Of a stretch of 64,000 bases of DNA, positions 61,007 through 64,000 are shown one piece after another (position 1 is the first letter of the stretch; every line of letters begins with the position of its first letter). The notes beneath the pieces are model-generated. The model saw nothing but the letters and a program-made list of their open reading frames with translations. It did no database searches and was not told the DNA's origin. Both the position numbers and the translations under genes were made by a program. Location of the stretch: contig CAVYON010000026.1 of the NCBI GenBank assembly GCA_963770035.1, positions 124,001 to 188,000 of the forward strand, read 5' to 3'. Source of the DNA: Roseiarcus sp963770035. GTDB lineage: Bacteria > Pseudomonadota > Alphaproteobacteria > Rhizobiales > Beijerinckiaceae.

Positions 61007-62079
61007 GCCGCCCCCTGTTGGGCCAGAAGCTCGGCCTGACGTTCGGCGGTCAGGGCGTCGACGATCTCGTCCAGCCCCTCGCCCTCCATGATCCGGTCGA
61101 GCGAATAGAGCGTCAGGTTGACCCGGTGGTCCGTCACCCGGCCTTGCGGGAAGTTGTAGGTGCGGATGCGTTGGGACCGGTCGCCCGAGCCAACCTGCGA
61201 GCGACGCTCCTCGGCCCGCTCGGCATCGAGCTTCTGACTGCGCGCATCGAGAATTCGCGACCGCAGGAGCGCCATGGCCTTCGCCCGGTTGCGGTGCTGG
61301 GAGCGCTCCTCCTGCATGGCGACGACGACCCCGGTCGGCAAGTGGGTGATACGGATGGCCGATTCGGTCTTGTTCACGTGCTGTCCGCCAGCGCCGCTCG
61401 AGCGCATGGTGTCGATCTTGAGGTCGGCCTCGTTGATGACGACGTCCGCCTCCTCGGCGAGCGGCAGAACTGCGACCGTCGCGGCCGACGTGTGGATACG
61501 CCCCTGCGTCTCGGTCGCCGGCACACGCTGCACCCGGTGAACGCCGCTTTCGAACTTGAGGCGCGCGAACACGCCCCGTCCCGAGATCTGCGCCACGATT
61601 TCCTTGTAGCCCCCGGCGGTCCCCTCGCTCAGAGAAAGCGTGTCCACGGTCCAGCGCTTCAATTCCGCGTATTTGACATACATGCGAAAGAGGTCGCCGG
61701 CGAACAAAGCCGCCTCGTCTCCTCCCGTGCCCGCGCGCACTTCGAGGATCGCATCGCCTTCGTCCGCGGCGTCCCTTGGCAGGAGCGCGACGCGGATGGC
61801 CTGGGCCATGTCCCCCGACGCGGACTCGGCTTTGGCGAGCTCGTCGGCCGCCAGCGCGCCCACTTCGGGATCCAGCGCGGGATCGGCAAGCAGAGCCGTC
61901 AAGTCCGCCCGCTCTCTCTCCTTGTCCCGGAAGGCCCGGATCGCGCTCACGACCGGCGCAAGATCGTTGAGCTCCCGCGAAAGCGCCGAGTATTCGGCGC
62001 CGCCGACCCCCTCCGTCAGGCGCGCGCCGATCTCCTCGTAACGGCGCAAAATGAGATCGAAATTGTGGGTGGCGGCCAT
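61003..62079 (-). CDS. prfA: Peptide chain release factor 1
   Basis: It recognises UAA and UAG and releases the nascent chain. The product has 358 residues. The GGQ motif is in 'SSGAGGQHVNKTES' near 232-245. The codon-recognition PxT is in 'VPATETQGRIHTSAA'. Normal RF1 length. The usual neighbour prmC, which methylates this GGQ glutamine, is not next to it. Confidence 0.95.
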   Translation of the reverse strand: MAATHNFDLILRRYEEIGARLTEGVGGAEYSALSRELNDLAPVVSAIRAFRDKERERADLTALLADPALDPEVGALAADELAKAESASGDMAQAIRVALLPRDAADEGDAILEVRAGTGGDEAALFAGDLFRMYVKYAELKRWTVDTLSLSEGTAGGYKEIVAQISGRGVFARLKFESGVHRVQRVPATETQGRIHTSAATVAVLPLAEEADVVINEADLKIDTMRSSGAGGQHVNKTESAIRITHLPTGVVVAMQEERSQHRNRAKAMALLRSRILDARSQKLDAERAEERRSQVGSGDRSQRIRTYNFPQGRVTDHRVNLTLYSLDRIMEGEGLDEIVDALTAERQAELLAQQGAA

Positions 62080-62115
62080 GCTAGGGAACCGAAAAAAGGA
62101 GCGAAGCTGGCGGAG

Positions 62116-64000
62116 CTAGAGGCGCACGCCGTAGCGCTCGGCGAGTTCGCGCAAGGGTTCGCGCAACGAGGCGTCGTTGCGTCCCTCCGTCAGCATCGCT
62201 GCGACGGCGCGCGCCGTTTCCTTGATGTTCAGCGTCAGGATCATCGCCTTGACCGGCCCGATAGAGGTTGCCGACATGGAGAGCTGGCGGAAGCCGATCG
62301 CGGTCAACGCCATCGCTTCGAGCGGACGGCCGCCGATTTCGCCGCACAGGGTGACCGGGGTGCCCGCCCGAGCCCCAGCCTCAACGATCGAGCGCAGGGC
62401 GCGCAGAAAGCCGACGCTCAGCGCGTCGTAGCGGTTCGCGACCCGCCGGTTGTCTCGGTCGACAGCGTAGAGATACTGCATCAGATCGTTCGAGCCGACA
62501 GACAGAAAGTCGGCCTGAGCGGCGATCTCGTCGAGCTGCCACAACAGCGACGGCACCTCGACCATGACCCCGAGCAGCGCCGTGCGCGGCGGCTCGTGGC
62601 CATGGCTCGCGTTCCAGTCAAGCTCTCGGTCGAAGAGCGCCCGCGTTCGCGTATACTCCTCGACGGTCGAGACCATCGGGATCATGATCTTGAGGTCGCG
62701 TCCGGCGGCGGCCCGGATAAAGGCGCGCAGCTGCATGCGCAGCAGCGCCGGACGGTCGAGGCCGATGCGCAGGGCGCGCCATCCGAGCGCCGGGTTCTCC
62801 TCCTCGAACCCCTTCATATAGGGCAACAGCTTGTCGCCGCCGATGTCCAGAGTGCGGAAGGTGACCGGCCTGTCGCCGGCTGCGTCGAGAATCGAGCGAT
62901 AGAGCTCTTCCTGGACGCCCGGCCTCGGGAAGCGCGAGGCCAACATGAACTGCAGCTCGGTGCGGAACAGGCCGATCGATTCGGCGCCGGTCTCGATCAG
63001 GTGCGGCATGTCGACCAGGAGCCCTGCGTTCATGTGGAGCCCGATCCGGACACCGTCGAGGCTCACCGTCGGCACGTCGCGGAGCGCGCGAAACTGCGCC
63101 TGCTTGCGCGCGCGCATCCGCGCACGCTCGGCGTAGGCCGCCTCGACGTCCGGAGGCGGGCGCAAATAGACCTCGCCGGAATCCCCGTCAACGATGATCG
63201 CGTCGCCGTGCTCGACGATCTCGGTCACATTGGGGACGTCGCTGACCGCCGGGATCGCCAACGCCCGGGCGACGATTGCGACATGACTCGCGGCCCCCCC
63301 CTCCTCGAGCACCAGGCCCCGCAGCCGCGATCGGTCATAGTCGAGCAAGGCCGCCGGGCTCATCGACCGCGCGACCAGAATCGCGTTTTCCGGCAATTCC
63401 TCCGGCAGCAGCACAAGGCTCTGGCCGGCGAGCTGATGCAGCAGTCGGTTTGCGATATCCGTGAGATCGTGGAGTCGGTCGCGCAGATAGGGATCCGTCT
63501 GCCGCTGCAGCTTGGCGCGCGCGTCGTTCTGGACCCGCTCGACCGCAGCTTCAGCGGTCAAACCCGAACTCACCGCTTCGCGCAGGCGGCGCAGCCAGCC
63601 CCGGTCATGCGCGATCATTCGGAAGGCTTCGAGCACGTCGCGATGCTCGCCCGACCTGCCGTCGTCACTGCGGTCGATCAACTCGTCAACAGAGGCGCGC
63701 ATGGCGCTGATCGCCAATTCCAGCCGCTGCAGCTCGGAATCAACGTCGTCGGCGACAATCTTCGACACCGCTACCCGCGGCTGATGCATCACGACATGAC
63801 CGAGACCAAGGCCGTCGGCGATGCCGACCCCCTTGGTCGCTCGCGGATTGCGGAGGGCGATCGGCGCGCCTTGGCTGGCGATCGCCTGAAGCTCCCCCGA
63901 CGCGATCATCTCGGCGAGCAACATCGCGGTCGTCTGCAGGGCCTCGACCTCTTCTTCCGAATAGGTCCGCCTCGCCCGATTTTGCACGACCAAGACCCCG
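62116..64000 (-). CDS. ptsP: Phosphoenolpyruvate-protein phosphotransferase PtsP (EI-Ntr), 5' part outside window
   Basis: First component of the nitrogen-related phosphotransferase chain PtsP-PtsO-PtsN. At the right edge the sequence is already inside the N-terminal GAF domain ('QNRARRTYSEEEVEALQTTA'). Then come the EI domain 'GEHRDVLEAFRMIAHDRGWL', phosphohistidine 'GGAASHVAIVARALAIP', and the PEP-binding barrel 'ESIGLFRTELQFM' and 'LCGEIGGRPLEAM'. The window holds about 627 residues and the start is missing. 36 bp separate it from prfA, the common alphaproteobacterial order. Confidence 0.93.
   Translation of the reverse strand, partial: GVLVVQNRARRTYSEEEVEALQTTAMLLAEMIASGELQAIASQGAPIALRNPRATKGVGIADGLGLGHVVMHQPRVAVSKIVADDVDSELQRLELAISAMRASVDELIDRSDDGRSGEHRDVLEAFRMIAHDRGWLRRLREAVSSGLTAEAAVERVQNDARAKLQRQTDPYLRDRLHDLTDIANRLLHQLAGQSLVLLPEELPENAILVARSMSPAALLDYDRSRLRGLVLEEGGAASHVAIVARALAIPAVSDVPNVTEIVEHGDAIIVDGDSGEVYLRPPPDVEAAYAERARMRARKQAQFRALRDVPTVSLDGVRIGLHMNAGLLVDMPHLIETGAESIGLFRTELQFMLASRFPRPGVQEELYRSILDAAGDRPVTFRTLDIGGDKLLPYMKGFEEENPALGWRALRIGLDRPALLRMQLRAFIRAAAGRDLKIMIPMVSTVEEYTRTRALFDRELDWNASHGHEPPRTALLGVMVEVPSLLWQLDEIAAQADFLSVGSNDLMQYLYAVDRDNRRVANRYDALSVGFLRALRSIVEAGARAGTPVTLCGEIGGRPLEAMALTAIGFRQLSMSATSIGPVKAMILTLNIKETARAVAAMLTEGRNDASLREPLRELAERYGVRL

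Noticed and set aside
1..64000. CRISPR array
   Set aside because: No run of three or more regularly spaced 25-40 bp repeats was found; the 18-bp pair at 60194/60247 is only two units with no cas genes.
1..64000. Prophage or complete transposon
   Set aside because: No integrase, transposase, capsid, terminase or portal genes are recognisable; only palindromic repeats and fragments were found.

Overview
This is a high-GC alphaproteobacterial chromosome segment. The order ppsR-maf-aroE-coaE-dnaQ-secB, the rsfS-rlmH-envC-ctpA run, a fabA-fabB-fabI operon, a PodJ-like polarity protein, EI-Ntr (PtsP) and a perfect CtrA box all point to the order Hyphomicrobiales (Rhizobiales). The palindromic intergenic repeats and the BBP7-like porin suggest the Methylocystaceae/Beijerinckiaceae neighbourhood, but this is inference and no rRNA is present. 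No tRNA, rRNA, CRISPR array, complete transposase or prophage was seen.

Layout. (1) 1-4.9 kb: a divergent hemJ / ppsR gap that looks like the chromosome origin, then maf-aroE-coaE-dnaQ (overlapping, plus strand) and convergent secB. (2) 5.1-9.9 kb: an accessory island with a TumA/TumE toxin-antitoxin pair, an Uma2-type nuclease, an AT-rich DUF4145 gene, small orphan genes and a BrnA-like fragment. It is punctuated by three copies of a roughly 200-bp repeat and two large palindromes. (3) 9.9-24.7 kb: lytic transglycosylase, fabI/fabB/fabA, a coiled-coil membrane protein, cytochrome c' and a diheme cytochrome, SufE, a quinone oxidoreductase, rsfS, rlmH, an EnvC-like factor and two tandem S41 peptidases. 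(4) 25-31.9 kb: a PodJ-like gene, a MerR regulator, cmk and an MFS carrier. (5) 32-40.7 kb: a PLP enzyme, TetR/redoxin/GST with twin operators, a Gfo/Idh oxidoreductase, two HdeA/B-like proteins, a DUF1398 protein and MarR with a long palindromic operator. (6) 40.7-47.8 kb: an amino-sugar locus with a SIS-domain isomerase, GntR/UTRA regulator, MurQ and a four-gene ABC importer. (7) 48-60 kb: two L,D-transpeptidases, moaA, a monothiol glutaredoxin, PHB depolymerase, a nickel/cobalt block (dmeR-dmeF, NicO permease, DUF1007), an extensin-like lipoprotein, a porin and a TadD-like TPR lipoprotein. (8) 60-64 kb, minus strand: ptsP (5' end outside the window), prfA and nadD.

A cross-cutting observation is that at least nine genes that look otherwise intact carry single-base frameshifts: ppsR, the transglycosylase, the diheme cytochrome, podJ, the PLP enzyme, tetR, a dehydrogenase, the extensin-like gene and the porin. 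Several lie in or beside runs of C or G, and the reading frame continues with family-typical sequence on the other side. Homopolymer errors in the assembly explain this better than mass pseudogenisation, so these genes are annotated across the shift.

Functionally the window mixes cell-cycle and envelope functions (origin, CtrA site, PodJ, EnvC, Ctp proteases, L,D-transpeptidases, transglycosylase) with carbon scavenging (MurQ/SIS/ABC importer, PhaZ) and metal or stress responses (DmeRF, NicO, HdeA/B, redoxin/GST).
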